In this document: one piece after another, positions 8,116-17,138 of the stretch | Numbering within the stretch: the stretch's first letter is position 1 | Layout: every line of letters begins with the position of its first letter | NCBI RefSeq assembly: GCF_001758365.1 | Contig: NZ_LZFO01000005.1 | Span: 1 to 64,000, forward strand | Length of the DNA: 64,000 bases | DNA from: Clostridium acetireducens DSM 10703 | Lineage (GTDB): Bacteria > Bacillota > Clostridia > Clostridiales > Clostridiaceae | Direction of reading: 5' to 3' | Translations under genes and position numbers: made by a program | The notes under the pieces: model-generated | Told to the model about the DNA's origin: nothing | The model's database searches: none | The model's input: only the letters and a program-made list of their open reading frames with translations

Positions 8116-8156
8116 AAAAAAGAAAAACTACTTATTGTCGTAGTTTTTCTTTTTTT
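8116..8156 (+). terminator. Terminator after CRISPR array 2
   Basis: The stem AAAGAAAAACTAC/GTAGTTTTTCTTT with a T run nearly repeats the hairpin after array 1, differing mainly in the loop. Confidence 0.9.
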
Positions 8157-8171
8157 ATGTACCATAAAATT

Positions 8172-8207
8172 TTACGAAATAAAATGGTATAGCTAACCAT
8201 GTATATT
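8172..8207 (+). promoter_or_regulatory. Regulon promoter 2 (TTACGA-24-TATATT)
   Basis: TTACGAAATAAAATGG starts at 8172 and TATATT lies at 8202-8207, again 24 nt after the hexamer. It drives the phosphoribosyltransferase-dprA unit. One base differs from promoters 1, 3 and 4 (A for G in TTGCGA). Confidence 0.75.
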
Positions 8208-8248
8208 TAACTTGAAAACAAGGTTAATACATGGAAGGTGATTGTTTA

Positions 8249-8821
8249 ATGAAAAAAGATAAAATTAATAATATATTATACTTAAAGTCATATAATTCTT
8301 ATTGGATTTATGATGACTGCATGAAAGTACACAATCCTGAGTTTGATGATTTTAGTAGTAAGATATTAAACTTTAAAAAGAGAGATAGACATGCTGTAGG
8401 TTTTTTTTATTCAGTCCTATTTAATATTTTTTCTGATTTGCCAGATAGAGAAAATATAGTTTTAGTAGCAGTGCCTTCTCATACTTCAGCAGGAGGATGT
8501 GGGAGTTTTGAAGAAGTTATAGATAAGTTATGTAATGCTCTAGGTTTTATAAATGGAAAGATGTGCTTAAAAAGAGTAGCAACAATACAAAAACTTTCTC
8601 ATGGTGGTAGAAGGAACAAGAATATTCATATGCAAACAATCAAAGTTGATAAAATAAATATACTAAAGGGGAAAAAAGTAATTTTACTAGATGATGTTAC
8701 AACTACTGGGAATTCAATGTTGGCATGTGAGGATTTATTAAGAGGTTTAGGAGTAAGTGGTATTTGTAAATTTGTTTTAGCTAAAACTAAGTCAAGACAT
8801 AGAAAGGTGTCTAATATATAG
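8249..8821 (+). CDS. Phosphoribosyltransferase-like protein
   Basis: The C-terminal half carries the PRPP-binding loop VILLDDVTTTGNSM (around residues 148-161), the hallmark of type I phosphoribosyltransferases such as ComF. An earlier strand, VLVAVPSHT, leads into the fold. The N-terminal 65 residues lack the zinc-finger cysteines of true ComF. The start is set at ATG 8249, preceded by GGAAGGTGAT; an upstream ATG at 8231 would include the ribosome binding site itself. It is followed 12 nt later by a dprA-like gene. Phosphoribosyltransferase-DprA pairs occur in defence loci, where nucleotide handling is suspected. The substrate is unknown. Confidence 0.8.
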   Translation: MKKDKINNILYLKSYNSYWIYDDCMKVHNPEFDDFSSKILNFKKRDRHAVGFFYSVLFNIFSDLPDRENIVLVAVPSHTSAGGCGSFEEVIDKLCNALGFINGKMCLKRVATIQKLSHGGRRNKNIHMQTIKVDKINILKGKKVILLDDVTTTGNSMLACEDLLRGLGVSGICKFVLAKTKSRHRKVSNI

Positions 8822-8833
8822 GGGGAACTTTAA

Positions 8834-9784
8834 ATGGTTAATTTCATTATAGATATGCTTTGCATACCTGGAATAGGTAAAAGAACTTTAGAAAAAGTTA
8901 TTCAAGTTGCTGGTTTTGAACCAACTAATATAGACGAAATTATAGATGTATTTATAGAGGCTAAGTATAAGTATAAAAGGATTAAGATTCCTGAGAGATA
9001 TGAAATAGAAAAAGCAAAAATTCAAGGGGAGAATATAAGAAAAAAAGCTTATGATAAAAACATAAATATAATATCTTTTAAAGATAAAGGATTTCCTGAA
9101 AGCTTAAAATGCATTCCAGATTTCCCTGTATTGTTATATTATAAAGGAAATTTAGAAGCTATAAATAATACTTCAATAGCTATAGTAGGTACTAGAAATC
9201 CAACAATTCATGGTGAAAAAGTGGCAGGAAGACTTGGAGAAATTTTTGGAAAAAGAGGATTTACAGTAGTTACTGGTTTAGCTTTAGGTTGTGATACTTT
9301 TGCTAATTTAGGATCTTTGAAAGTAAATGGGCTAAATGTAGTTTCTCTTCCTTGTGGAATAGATAGTATTTATCCTAAAGAAAATGAAAAATTAGCTTAT
9401 GATATTATTGAAAAAGGCGGATGTATTATAAGTGAATATCCACCAGGAGAAAATGCTAAAAGAAATTATTTTGTGGAGAGAGATAGGCTTCAAAGTGGAT
9501 TGAGTAAAGTGGTTGTAGTAGTCGAAACAGATTTAAAAGGTGGAACTATGCATACTGCTAAATTTGCTTTAGAGCAAGAAAGGAAATTATATGTTTATGT
9601 GCCTCCATATAAGAATAGAACACTTGATATAGTGTCTGGTAATATAGAGCTTTTAAAAGATAATAGAGTAAAGTCCTTGGAAAATAAGAATGATATTGAA
9701 AATATAGAGAAAGTTTTATTAGAGTATGATTATTCTAATTTTCATAAACAAGAATTTAAACAAGTTAATTTTGAATTCATATAA
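8834..9784 (+). CDS. DprA-like SLOG-fold protein
   Basis: This 316-residue protein has a short N-terminal helix-hairpin-helix (IPGIGKRTLEKV, residues 10-21). The Rossmann-type DprA core starts near residue 110 with IAIVGTRNPT, and continues with VVTGLALGCDTFA, LPCGIDSIYPKEN, EYPPG and VVVVETDLKGGTMHTA. There is no C-terminal winged helix. Housekeeping DprA loads RecA on incoming single-stranded DNA. This copy sits under the CRISPR-island regulon promoter with a phosphoribosyltransferase, so an accessory defence or adaptation role is more likely. The start ATG has a GGGGGAA site. The operon ends at the terminator at 9831. Confidence 0.85.
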   Translation: MVNFIIDMLCIPGIGKRTLEKVIQVAGFEPTNIDEIIDVFIEAKYKYKRIKIPERYEIEKAKIQGENIRKKAYDKNINIISFKDKGFPESLKCIPDFPVLLYYKGNLEAINNTSIAIVGTRNPTIHGEKVAGRLGEIFGKRGFTVVTGLALGCDTFANLGSLKVNGLNVVSLPCGIDSIYPKENEKLAYDIIEKGGCIISEYPPGENAKRNYFVERDRLQSGLSKVVVVVETDLKGGTMHTAKFALEQERKLYVYVPPYKNRTLDIVSGNIELLKDNRVKSLENKNDIENIEKVLLEYDYSNFHKQEFKQVNFEFI

Positions 9785-9830
9785 GAAGCGATTATTTAAA
9801 TAGTTAATTAATTTGGTAAACTTTAGATTT

Positions 9831-9880
9831 AAGACTTTTAATTATTGTTAATAATTAAAGCAGTAATTAAGAGTCTTTTT
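9831..9880 (+). terminator. Terminator after PRTase-dprA operon
   Basis: AAGACTTTTAATTA pairs with TAATTAAGAGTCTT over 14 bp (one G-T pair), followed by T residues. The stretch 9881-10086 holds only a 10-codon frame (ATG 9989, MKFVEELLIY) behind an AAGGAAGG site, which may be a leader peptide or chance. Confidence 0.8.
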
Positions 9881-10086
9881 AGTAAAAAAATATACGTATT
9901 TGTAATATTTTAGTCCTTTTATTTATAATTTATCCTGAAAGTTTAAATTTGATTTAAATATAAATAATATGTAATTAAGGAAGGATTATGAAGTTTGTTG
10001 AAGAATTATTAATATATTAGGTTTAATTTATAGATTTTGTAACTTATTTGAAAAACATTGTTTTTTATAACATAGGAGGGTTAAAA

Positions 10087-11376
10087 ATGGGTAAAAAGTT
10101 TTTAAGTGTGCTAGGAACAGGTAGGTATAAAGATTGCAACTATGTATATGGAGAAGAAAAAAATAAAACTAGATTTGTGCAAGAAGCTTTAATAAAGACA
10201 TTTTGTTCTAATTGGACTAAAGAAGATAAAGCAATAATATTTTTAACTAAAGATGCAAGAAAAATAAATTGGGAAAATAATAAAGAAAAAGGATTGAGAG
10301 ATACTTTAAAAGATTTAAAGAATTTTAGCTTATCGGTACAGGATGTATCAATAGTTGATGGAAAAAATACAGAAGAAATATGGAAAATATATGATAACAT
10401 TTTTAATGTTATTGAAGAAGGCGATGAAATAATTTTTGATATAACCCATGGTTTTAGATCAATACCTATGCTTGTTCTTGTAATACTTAATTATGCAAAA
10501 GTTATTAAAAATATAAAACTTAAAGGAATTTATTATGGAGCTTTTGAAGCTAGAGATGAAAATACTAATCCACCAACTACTCCTATATTTGAACTTACAG
10601 AATTTGATGAACTTTTAGAATGGACACAAGCAGTAAACATATTTTTAAAGTATGGAAATAGTAAAGAAATAACAAAAGTATCTATGAAAAATTTACAGGA
10701 AAAATTAAGAAAAAATGTGGATGGTTCAAGACAAACAAAGCAATTTATTGATAGATTAAATGATTTTACTAATTGTGTATATACTTGCAGAGGAAAATTA
10801 ATAGAAAATGTAAAAAATAATAATAAAAAATCTATAGCTTGTGCTTATAAAAATATGGAAGGAGCTTTAGAACCTATATTGGACAATGAATCTAAAGTTA
10901 TAAAACCATTAACACCGCTATTTAAGAAAATTCAAAAAAGAACTTTTGATTTTAAAAATAATGATAATGTATCTACTGGATTAGCAGTAGTTAAATGGAG
11001 TATTGATAATAACTTGATTCAACAAGCATATACAGCATTAGAAGAAACTATAAAAACTTATGTTTGTAGTAAATTTAATTTAGATGATTCTAATTATGAA
11101 AATCGAGAAAAGTTAGTTAATAAAGCTATTAAATTAAAATTTCAAGAAAAGCCAGAAAGTGAATGGCAAATTGATGAGAAATACAGAGAAGGCATTAAAA
11201 AAATAATAGATAGTTTAGATGAAAGTATTATTAAGTTAGCAGATAAAATAAGTCAAGCAAGGAATGATATTAATCATTTTGGATTTAGCAAGAAAGTTAA
11301 AGATTATGAAACTTTAAGTAAAGACATAGAAAAATATTACGAGGAATTTAAAGAATACGTTGAAACTAACATATAA
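10087..11376 (+). CDS. csx1: Csx1/TM1812-type CARF-HEPN ribonuclease
   Basis: The N-terminal CARF domain carries the family signature FDITHGFRS at residues 117-125, expected to bind cyclic oligoadenylate made by Cas10. The C-terminal helical HEPN domain contains the RNase motif R-x4-H as RNDINH (about residues 392-397). Binding of the messenger is known to activate such proteins to cut RNA without sequence matching. The start is placed at ATG 10087 because AGGAGGG stands 6 nt upstream; an upstream TTG at 10048 has no site. It is the first gene of the effector operon and is followed by a second, different CARF protein. Confidence 0.88.
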   Translation: MGKKFLSVLGTGRYKDCNYVYGEEKNKTRFVQEALIKTFCSNWTKEDKAIIFLTKDARKINWENNKEKGLRDTLKDLKNFSLSVQDVSIVDGKNTEEIWKIYDNIFNVIEEGDEIIFDITHGFRSIPMLVLVILNYAKVIKNIKLKGIYYGAFEARDENTNPPTTPIFELTEFDELLEWTQAVNIFLKYGNSKEITKVSMKNLQEKLRKNVDGSRQTKQFIDRLNDFTNCVYTCRGKLIENVKNNNKKSIACAYKNMEGALEPILDNESKVIKPLTPLFKKIQKRTFDFKNNDNVSTGLAVVKWSIDNNLIQQAYTALEETIKTYVCSKFNLDDSNYENREKLVNKAIKLKFQEKPESEWQIDEKYREGIKKIIDSLDESIIKLADKISQARNDINHFGFSKKVKDYETLSKDIEKYYEEFKEYVETNI

Positions 11377-11398
11377 ATTTAATTTTTAGGAGGTCAAT

Positions 11399-12541
11399 AT
11401 GACGAAAGATAAAACCATAATAGCCACAGTAGGTACTTCAATTTTTTCTAATCAAACTAGAAAAGAATATAATGAAGATTATATAAACTTCAAAAATATT
11501 TATAATGAAGGAAATTTTAAAGAAGAAGCTGATTTTAGTTTAATAAAAAGTTATGTACTTTCAAAAATTAAAAATGCTAAAGGTTTTAAAAAAATGTCTG
11601 CTGAAATTAAAAGTTTAAGTAAAATAGGAATAACTAAAAATGATTCTATATATTTACTTTCTACTGATACAAATAACGGATTATTAGCAAGTGAAATATT
11701 GAAAGAATTTTTCCAGGATAAATTTAATTGTAAAGTATATATAGAAAGAATAGAAGGACTTCAAGTAAATAATGCTAAATTATTTGAAAAGGTTGCTGTA
11801 AAAAAACTTTTAGAAATAATTGTAGAAATAGTAAATAATAATAACTATTCTAAAGAAATTATTTTTAATCCTACTGGTGGATTTAAAGGAGTAGTACCTT
11901 ACATAACTTTGGCTGGAATGATATATAAAAAGAAAATAACTTATATATTTGAAAATACAGAAGGACTTATAACCCTTCCACCTATACCTGTAGAATTTGA
12001 TTTTAACCCTATAGAGGACCATGAAGATAAATTTAACTATTTATATAATAATCAAATAGTGAGTAAAAAAGAGTTTTTTAAAGGTATAGAATTTGATAAA
12101 AGAGATACTTATTATCAATTTATAGAAAGTGATGAGGATAATTATGTAACTTTTTCTGCTATAGGAGAGTTATTATATAATAAATATTTAAGTACTAAAA
12201 ATAAACCTTATATATTGATTTATGAAAAAGTATTTAATGATTTAAAAAAACTTAATGATTCTAATAAAATTAGTTGTATAAAAAACTTATTTAAAAAACT
12301 TTTAGATCCAAATTTAAGAAAAAACAATTTACATGATAAGCCAGAGGATACAATTACAGATTTGCAAATATTTAAAGAAAGTAATACTAGTCCTAGAGCA
12401 TTTTATTACATGGAAAATGATATAGTTAAAGTTTGTTTGGTAGAGTTAGATCATGATAAATATGAATTAAAATTAAAGAAAACAGTATATAAAAATAATT
12501 TTAGAGAAGATAACTTTATAAAATGGGATGACTTTGATTAA
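11399..12541 (+). CDS. CARF protein, APE2256 type, probable RelE-like effector
   Basis: Residues 1-200 form a CARF domain with the nucleotide-loop motifs TIIATVGTSI (about 7-16) and FNPTGGFKGVVPYITL (about 157-172), typical of the APE2256/Csm6-like family. There is no R-x4-H motif, so it is not a HEPN enzyme. The last 90 residues (NNLHDKPEDTITD, SPRAFYYMENDIVKVCLVELDHD) resemble the beta core of RelE-type mRNA interferases, which would make it a Cami1-like CARF-RelE protein. That assignment is inference from pattern. AGGAGG precedes the ATG. Two CARF effectors in tandem imply two parallel outputs of the same second messenger. Confidence 0.7.
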   Translation: MTKDKTIIATVGTSIFSNQTRKEYNEDYINFKNIYNEGNFKEEADFSLIKSYVLSKIKNAKGFKKMSAEIKSLSKIGITKNDSIYLLSTDTNNGLLASEILKEFFQDKFNCKVYIERIEGLQVNNAKLFEKVAVKKLLEIIVEIVNNNNYSKEIIFNPTGGFKGVVPYITLAGMIYKKKITYIFENTEGLITLPPIPVEFDFNPIEDHEDKFNYLYNNQIVSKKEFFKGIEFDKRDTYYQFIESDEDNYVTFSAIGELLYNKYLSTKNKPYILIYEKVFNDLKKLNDSNKISCIKNLFKKLLDPNLRKNNLHDKPEDTITDLQIFKESNTSPRAFYYMENDIVKVCLVELDHDKYELKLKKTVYKNNFREDNFIKWDDFD

Positions 12542-12562
12542 TATAGATCAGGAGTGATACTT

Positions 12563-13561
12563 TTGAAAGATATACAGTACTGTATATTAGATATTAAAGT
12601 AGTAATGGAAGAGGATAGTAAATTATCAAAGCATAAGTCATTAATGCTTGCAGGAGCACTAATCAATGAAGTAAGTAAGGTATATTGTGTAAATAATAAT
12701 AATTGTACAAGTTGTTTCCAGTTTAAAAATTGTTTTATACAGAAAATACTAGGAGGAAATTATAAAGGAAATTTACCAGTTATAGTTCAAAGTGAAAGCA
12801 TTTATTCTAATATCTGTATAGTATGTGATGAATATAATACAAATTATAAAAAGGGAGATACATTAAAATTCAGCATATATTTATATAATGATGCTAACTT
12901 TTTTTCTAGTCAATTAATTTATTTTATAGAACTTATGGGGGAAAAAGGTATAGGAAAAAATAGATGTAAATTTAAATTAGATGAAATTCTAAATGATGAG
13001 TGTAAAGTAATTTATAAAGAAAATCAGTTTTTTGAAGAAAATTTACAACCTTATTCTATAAAAAAATATATAGATAAAAGATTAAATCAGATTAACGGTG
13101 TTAATAAATTGGTTTTTGTATCTCCATTTTATACAGAATATTTTGAATTGTTCAATGCAAGTAGTTTTAATTCTGCTATTATATCCTATTGCATAGCTAA
13201 ACGTTTGAATAGTTTAAATGCTTTAGAAAAAGAAGATGTAAAAAAACTGAAAAATTTAGAGTTAGAAAAAAATTTAATAAATAGATATGATTTTAAACTA
13301 ACAACAAGAAAATATCCTTTAAAAAAACTAAGTAAAAGTATAAAAATATATAGTTATAATAAAGAATGTTGCACTTTAAAGTTGCCTCAAGTTTGTAAAT
13401 TTAATTACTATATTAAAAGTTTTTTAGGAAATGTAGAGTTTCATTCAAAAATAAAACAATATGTCAATTATTTAATAGCTGGTGAGAAACTTTTAATAGG
13501 CTGTAGAAATCTTATAGGCTTTGGAAAATATGTATTAAAGGAGGATAGGTTAAATGAGTAA
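12563..13561 (+). CDS. cas6: Second Cas6-type endoribonuclease
   Basis: This protein of about 332 residues shares the plan of the Cas6 at 1874: an N-terminal helix (SLMLAGALINEV), a cysteine cluster (C-x2-C-x5-C in NCTSCFQFKNC), a ring of beta strands, and a C-terminal glycine-rich loop (EKLLIGCRNLIGFGKYVL). TTG 12563 is preferred because AGGAGTGAT lies at 12550-12558; a GTG at 12554 would fall inside that site. It overlaps cas10 by 8 nt and is part of the effector operon, so it probably supplies crRNA for this complex, while the stand-alone cas6 may be redundant or serve another repeat variant. Confidence 0.8.
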   Translation: MKDIQYCILDIKVVMEEDSKLSKHKSLMLAGALINEVSKVYCVNNNNCTSCFQFKNCFIQKILGGNYKGNLPVIVQSESIYSNICIVCDEYNTNYKKGDTLKFSIYLYNDANFFSSQLIYFIELMGEKGIGKNRCKFKLDEILNDECKVIYKENQFFEENLQPYSIKKYIDKRLNQINGVNKLVFVSPFYTEYFELFNASSFNSAIISYCIAKRLNSLNALEKEDVKKLKNLELEKNLINRYDFKLTTRKYPLKKLSKSIKIYSYNKECCTLKLPQVCKFNYYIKSFLGNVEFHSKIKQYVNYLIAGEKLLIGCRNLIGFGKYVLKEDRLNE

Positions 13562-15437
13562 AGAAGATAATTTTCTAGAAGCTCTTTATCCTAAGTCAAT
13601 GGCTAAAAAGGAATTTCAAGCACATTTAAAGGAATTAAAAGAGTTTTTGTTAAATAATAAACTTCCTAAAAACATTAAGGGAATTAGTAATATGAACAAT
13701 GAAGAAATTTTTGAGCATTATGGATACATACCATATTATTTTAAATCAGAGGTAAAATTTGCTCCTAGCATAAAAGATGTTTTAAATATGTATACATTAA
13801 TTCAGTATTTAATAAATGAATTGAATAATGAAATAAATAATAAAGAAGTTTTTCGCAAAGAAGTATATTTAAAATTTTTTTCTAAAGAAACAGATGATAC
13901 AAAAAAATTTTTATATCAATCAGTTAATGGTGATAAAAATAAAGAATTATTTAAAGATATACAAGTGGATTTAGTAAAAGGATCTATATATAAAATTAAA
14001 CAGTATTTTTTAGAAAATAATAAAATAAAAGATATAAGAGGGGCTAGTAGTATAATTGATGCTTTAAATAAAGATTATACTTTAGATTATTTAGAGAAAA
14101 ATTATATAAAAGAATGCTCACTTTATTGCGGAGGAGGAAATGTATTTTTATTAGTACCTAAGGGCAAGGGAAAATTGGTATGTGAAGATTTAGAAAAAGA
14201 ATATACAAAAGTAGCTTTAACAGTTAAAAATGCATTTGAATGGACTAGTTGTTCTTTAAATGAATTTTTTATGGACTATAGTAATCAAGCAAGAAAAGCT
14301 AATAACAAATTAGAAGAAAGAAAAAAAATTAAAGTTTATCCAATAAATCCAGACAACGATTTAAAAAATATTAACATAAAAAACGAAAATATAAAAATTG
14401 ATTTTAAAAATAAAACTAAGAGCAAAAATGTATGCAAGTTATGTGGAATAAGAGATGCAGTATACGTAATAGATTCTCCTAATGGTGATATAGAAGTTTG
14501 CCCTTCTTGTTTGAGAAAAAACAAGGTGGGAAGAAATAAAGCACAATTTTTTGATGAATTTGAAAGATATTTAAATATAACCATGAAAAATAAAAATAAT
14601 ATAAAAAACATAACAGATGTTTCAGATTCTCAAAATTATTCTGCTGTAGTTTATGCAGATGGAAATAACATGGGAAATGTAATAAGAAAAATTAAAAATC
14701 CATTTCAACAAATGTATTTTAGTAGGATTTTAGATAGAACTACCAAAATATGTGTCTATAAATCTATATATGATGTAATGGGAGAACAAGCTAAGTTTGA
14801 AGCTATAGCACTAGGTGGAGACGATATATTTATAATACTTCCGGCAAATGTTTCACTTGATATATCTACTAAAATAATTGAAAAGTTTGATAAAGCATTT
14901 GATAATAAAATGACTATGTCTGTAGGAGTATGTATTTCTAAAGACAGTACTCCTATACAAAATATGTTTAAAATAAGTCAAAGTTGCTTAAAAAATGCTA
15001 AAAAATATTTAAGAAAAAATAAAGAAATAAATGAGGGCACTATAGATGTAATAATTATGGAAGGCATAAGTAATGTAGATTTGCAAAACAGAAAAAGCTG
15101 TTTTCCTATGAGTTGCAATCAAACTAAAAAAGCTATTGAGATAATAAGAAAAATGAAGAGAGATAGTAAAAATATAAAAATAAGTCAAATATACAAATTA
15201 AAATATGCGTATAACAATATGACAGAAAAGGAATTTCAACTTTTTTATCTATATCAACAAGCTAGGCACTCTAATGCATATACAAAGTACATTAATGAAA
15301 TGTTTAATGTAAAAGAAGGATATTTTGCAGGACTTATACTTACTAAAGATGAAAAAGGACAAGAAAAAGTAATCTCTCCATGGAATGATATAGTAATCCT
15401 TTGGGATTATACAGAAGGAGTGATAAAAAATGCATAA
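13554..15437 (+). CDS. cas10: Cas10 large subunit, cyclase without HD domain
   Basis: The 627-residue protein has a short N-terminal region of about 125 residues with no HD dyad, so single-strand DNase activity is probably absent. The first Palm domain starts near residue 135 (DIRGASSIIDAL). A zinc ribbon follows, with Cys294, Cys297, Cys316 and Cys319. The second Palm domain contains YADGNNMG and the cyclase motif GGDD at 421-424. GGDD converts ATP to cyclic oligoadenylate on target RNA binding in this family. With two CARF effectors upstream and a Csx20-type protein downstream, signalling looks like the main output. It overlaps cas6 before it and the RAMP gene after it. Confidence 0.92.
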   Translation: MSKEDNFLEALYPKSMAKKEFQAHLKELKEFLLNNKLPKNIKGISNMNNEEIFEHYGYIPYYFKSEVKFAPSIKDVLNMYTLIQYLINELNNEINNKEVFRKEVYLKFFSKETDDTKKFLYQSVNGDKNKELFKDIQVDLVKGSIYKIKQYFLENNKIKDIRGASSIIDALNKDYTLDYLEKNYIKECSLYCGGGNVFLLVPKGKGKLVCEDLEKEYTKVALTVKNAFEWTSCSLNEFFMDYSNQARKANNKLEERKKIKVYPINPDNDLKNINIKNENIKIDFKNKTKSKNVCKLCGIRDAVYVIDSPNGDIEVCPSCLRKNKVGRNKAQFFDEFERYLNITMKNKNNIKNITDVSDSQNYSAVVYADGNNMGNVIRKIKNPFQQMYFSRILDRTTKICVYKSIYDVMGEQAKFEAIALGGDDIFIILPANVSLDISTKIIEKFDKAFDNKMTMSVGVCISKDSTPIQNMFKISQSCLKNAKKYLRKNKEINEGTIDVIIMEGISNVDLQNRKSCFPMSCNQTKKAIEIIRKMKRDSKNIKISQIYKLKYAYNNMTEKEFQLFYLYQQARHSNAYTKYINEMFNVKEGYFAGLILTKDEKGQEKVISPWNDIVILWDYTEGVIKNA

Positions 15438-15969
15438 ATGCAAATACATGATAAAGTTAAATTTTAAATCTCCTTTTAATATAAATACAGGAGAAGGAGA
15501 AAATGATTTTATAAATAAATATACTGTTAAGCTAAGAGGAAAGCCATATATACCTGGAAGTACAATAAAAGGGAAAATAAAAAGTAATTTTTATAAAATA
15601 AGTGATTTTAAACATAAAGATAATAATGAAAGTTGTAACTGTCCAATGTGTAAATTATTTGGGAAGTCAGGAAATAGTCCTTCTAAAATATGTGTAGATA
15701 ATTTTGAAACTAAAGAAGAAAGTAAAATAAGCATAAAAACTTCAAATTCTATAGATAGATTTAGAAAAGTATCAAAAGATGGAGCATTATTTACAGAAGA
15801 ACAGTGTTATAATAAAGAATTTTTAGGAGAGGTATCTATTGTTTTTGATGAAGAAACTAAAATATATAAAGAAGAATTAGAGATGGCAATTAAAATGATA
15901 GATTTTATAGGCGGAAGTAAAAGTAGAGGAAGCGGAAATGTAGAGGTTTCTTTTGAGGAGGTGAAGTAA
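15430..15969 (+). CDS. Cas7-type RAMP subunit (Csm3-like), first
   Basis: This 179-residue compact RAMP contains the IPGSTIKGKIKS motif (residues about 38-49), a cysteine cluster CNCPMCKLFG, and the terminal glycine-rich GGSKSRGSGNVEV. Such subunits form the crRNA-binding backbone of type III complexes. At the position where Csm3 has the catalytic Asp (in the loop before the IPGS motif) the sequence reads DFINKYTVKL. No Asp is well placed, so it may bind RNA without cutting. It overlaps the cas10 end by 8 nt and abuts csx10. Confidence 0.8.
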   Translation: MHKCKYMIKLNFKSPFNINTGEGENDFINKYTVKLRGKPYIPGSTIKGKIKSNFYKISDFKHKDNNESCNCPMCKLFGKSGNSPSKICVDNFETKEESKISIKTSNSIDRFRKVSKDGALFTEEQCYNKEFLGEVSIVFDEETKIYKEELEMAIKMIDFIGGSKSRGSGNVEVSFEEVK

Positions 15970-17118
15970 TTGAAAATCAAATTAAATTTTAAATCTCCTT
16001 TTATAACTGGAGGAATAAAACTTACCAATAATTATATTGAAAGTATGGATTACATAAAAGGTAATGTAGTAAGAGCTGCTTTTGCTAAGTTTATACTAGA
16101 AAATTGTAGTGAGTTTAAAGAGGAAGAAGAGATTATAGTAGATGGTGTTAAAAGAAAAAATTGGGTTACTTTTAGAGATGGAAAGAGATGTAAGAAATGT
16201 TTATATAAGAATTTATGTAAAAAGTTTAGTACTATGAAGTTTTCGTTTTTTTATCCTGAAGGAGTTCAAATTATACCTATAACTGCCATGAGGTGTAAGG
16301 AAAATGAAGAACATGGATTTATAGATTGTCTGATTGATGAAAAGGTTTGTAAAAAATGTCCTGATGGAAATGGAAGAGTAGAAGGTGTTACTGGATACTT
16401 AAAAAATAATGAAGATTATAATGTGAAAAAAATGTTTTTAACTAAGAATCAAATAGATAAATATACTGAAACATCAAAAGATGGTAGACTGTACTCTTTA
16501 GTATGTGTAAGCGAAACAGAAAGTAATGCAACTAAGGAAAATAGTAAAAACATATTTGAAGGTTATATAGAAGGAATAGAACAAGATGATATAAAAAATA
16601 TAGATGAATTAAGATTAGGTTCATATATATCTATTGGATTTGGAAAGTGTAGTTTAATATGTTGTAAAAAAGAAAATGTTAAGAAAGATAAAATTGTAAA
16701 ACGTATGAAAGATTTTAGTAGTAAATACAGTAAATTTCAGGATAAAAAAGATAGTTTAAATTATGTTTGTATAAAATTTATTTCAGATACTAAAATGAAT
16801 TTTCAATTAAGTGAAAATTATATAACTACTGAAGAGTATATGAAAAAGTGGAAAGAGGCTTTAAAAATTAATGAGGAATATGAAATAGAAAAAGTTTTTG
16901 CAGAAACATTCAATTTTAGAGGATACGACATGTCTAAGATAAGTGAGGATAAAAGAGAAGAAACTTGTGTTATGGTTAAAAAAGGCAGTGTAATTGTATT
17001 TAAAACACAAAAAGCCTTTGAAGACATATATAATGATTTTTCAACTATTAAGGGATTTGGTTTAGAAAATGAGAATGGTTTTGGAGATTATGAATTTTAT
17101 TTTGGACAAGTATTTTAG
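15970..17118 (+). CDS. csx10: Csx10-type RAMP (Cas5-like cap subunit)
   Basis: The product is 382 residues. An N-terminal RAMP domain (LNFKSPFITGG) has YIKGNVVRAAFAKFI in place of the usual SSLKG motif. A cysteine-rich insertion holds C-x2-C at about 74-77 and further cysteines to about residue 135. The glycine loop LRLGSYISIGFGKCSL lies near 215-230, and a C-terminal region ends in GLENENGFGDYEF. This architecture fits Csx10, the subunit that marks type III-D complexes and caps the crRNA 5' handle. TTG 15970 starts directly after the upstream stop, behind GAGGAGGTGA. Confidence 0.72.
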   Translation: MKIKLNFKSPFITGGIKLTNNYIESMDYIKGNVVRAAFAKFILENCSEFKEEEEIIVDGVKRKNWVTFRDGKRCKKCLYKNLCKKFSTMKFSFFYPEGVQIIPITAMRCKENEEHGFIDCLIDEKVCKKCPDGNGRVEGVTGYLKNNEDYNVKKMFLTKNQIDKYTETSKDGRLYSLVCVSETESNATKENSKNIFEGYIEGIEQDDIKNIDELRLGSYISIGFGKCSLICCKKENVKKDKIVKRMKDFSSKYSKFQDKKDSLNYVCIKFISDTKMNFQLSENYITTEEYMKKWKEALKINEEYEIEKVFAETFNFRGYDMSKISEDKREETCVMVKKGSVIVFKTQKAFEDIYNDFSTIKGFGLENENGFGDYEFYFGQVF

Positions 17119-17138
17119 TTTATTTTGGAGGTGTTATT

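Noticed and set aside
7711-8248. A missing cas2 gene after cas1-RT
   Set aside because: The interval is filled by leader, array, terminator and promoter; no frame of 80-100 codons with Cas2 features is present here or elsewhere in the window that I can see.
10048-10086. Upstream TTG start for the csx1 gene
   Set aside because: AGGAGGG lies directly before ATG 10087, and the extra 13 residues would include that site.
13554-13940. HD nuclease domain at the Cas10 N-terminus
   Set aside because: The region is only about 125 residues and has no His-Asp pair in HD context.
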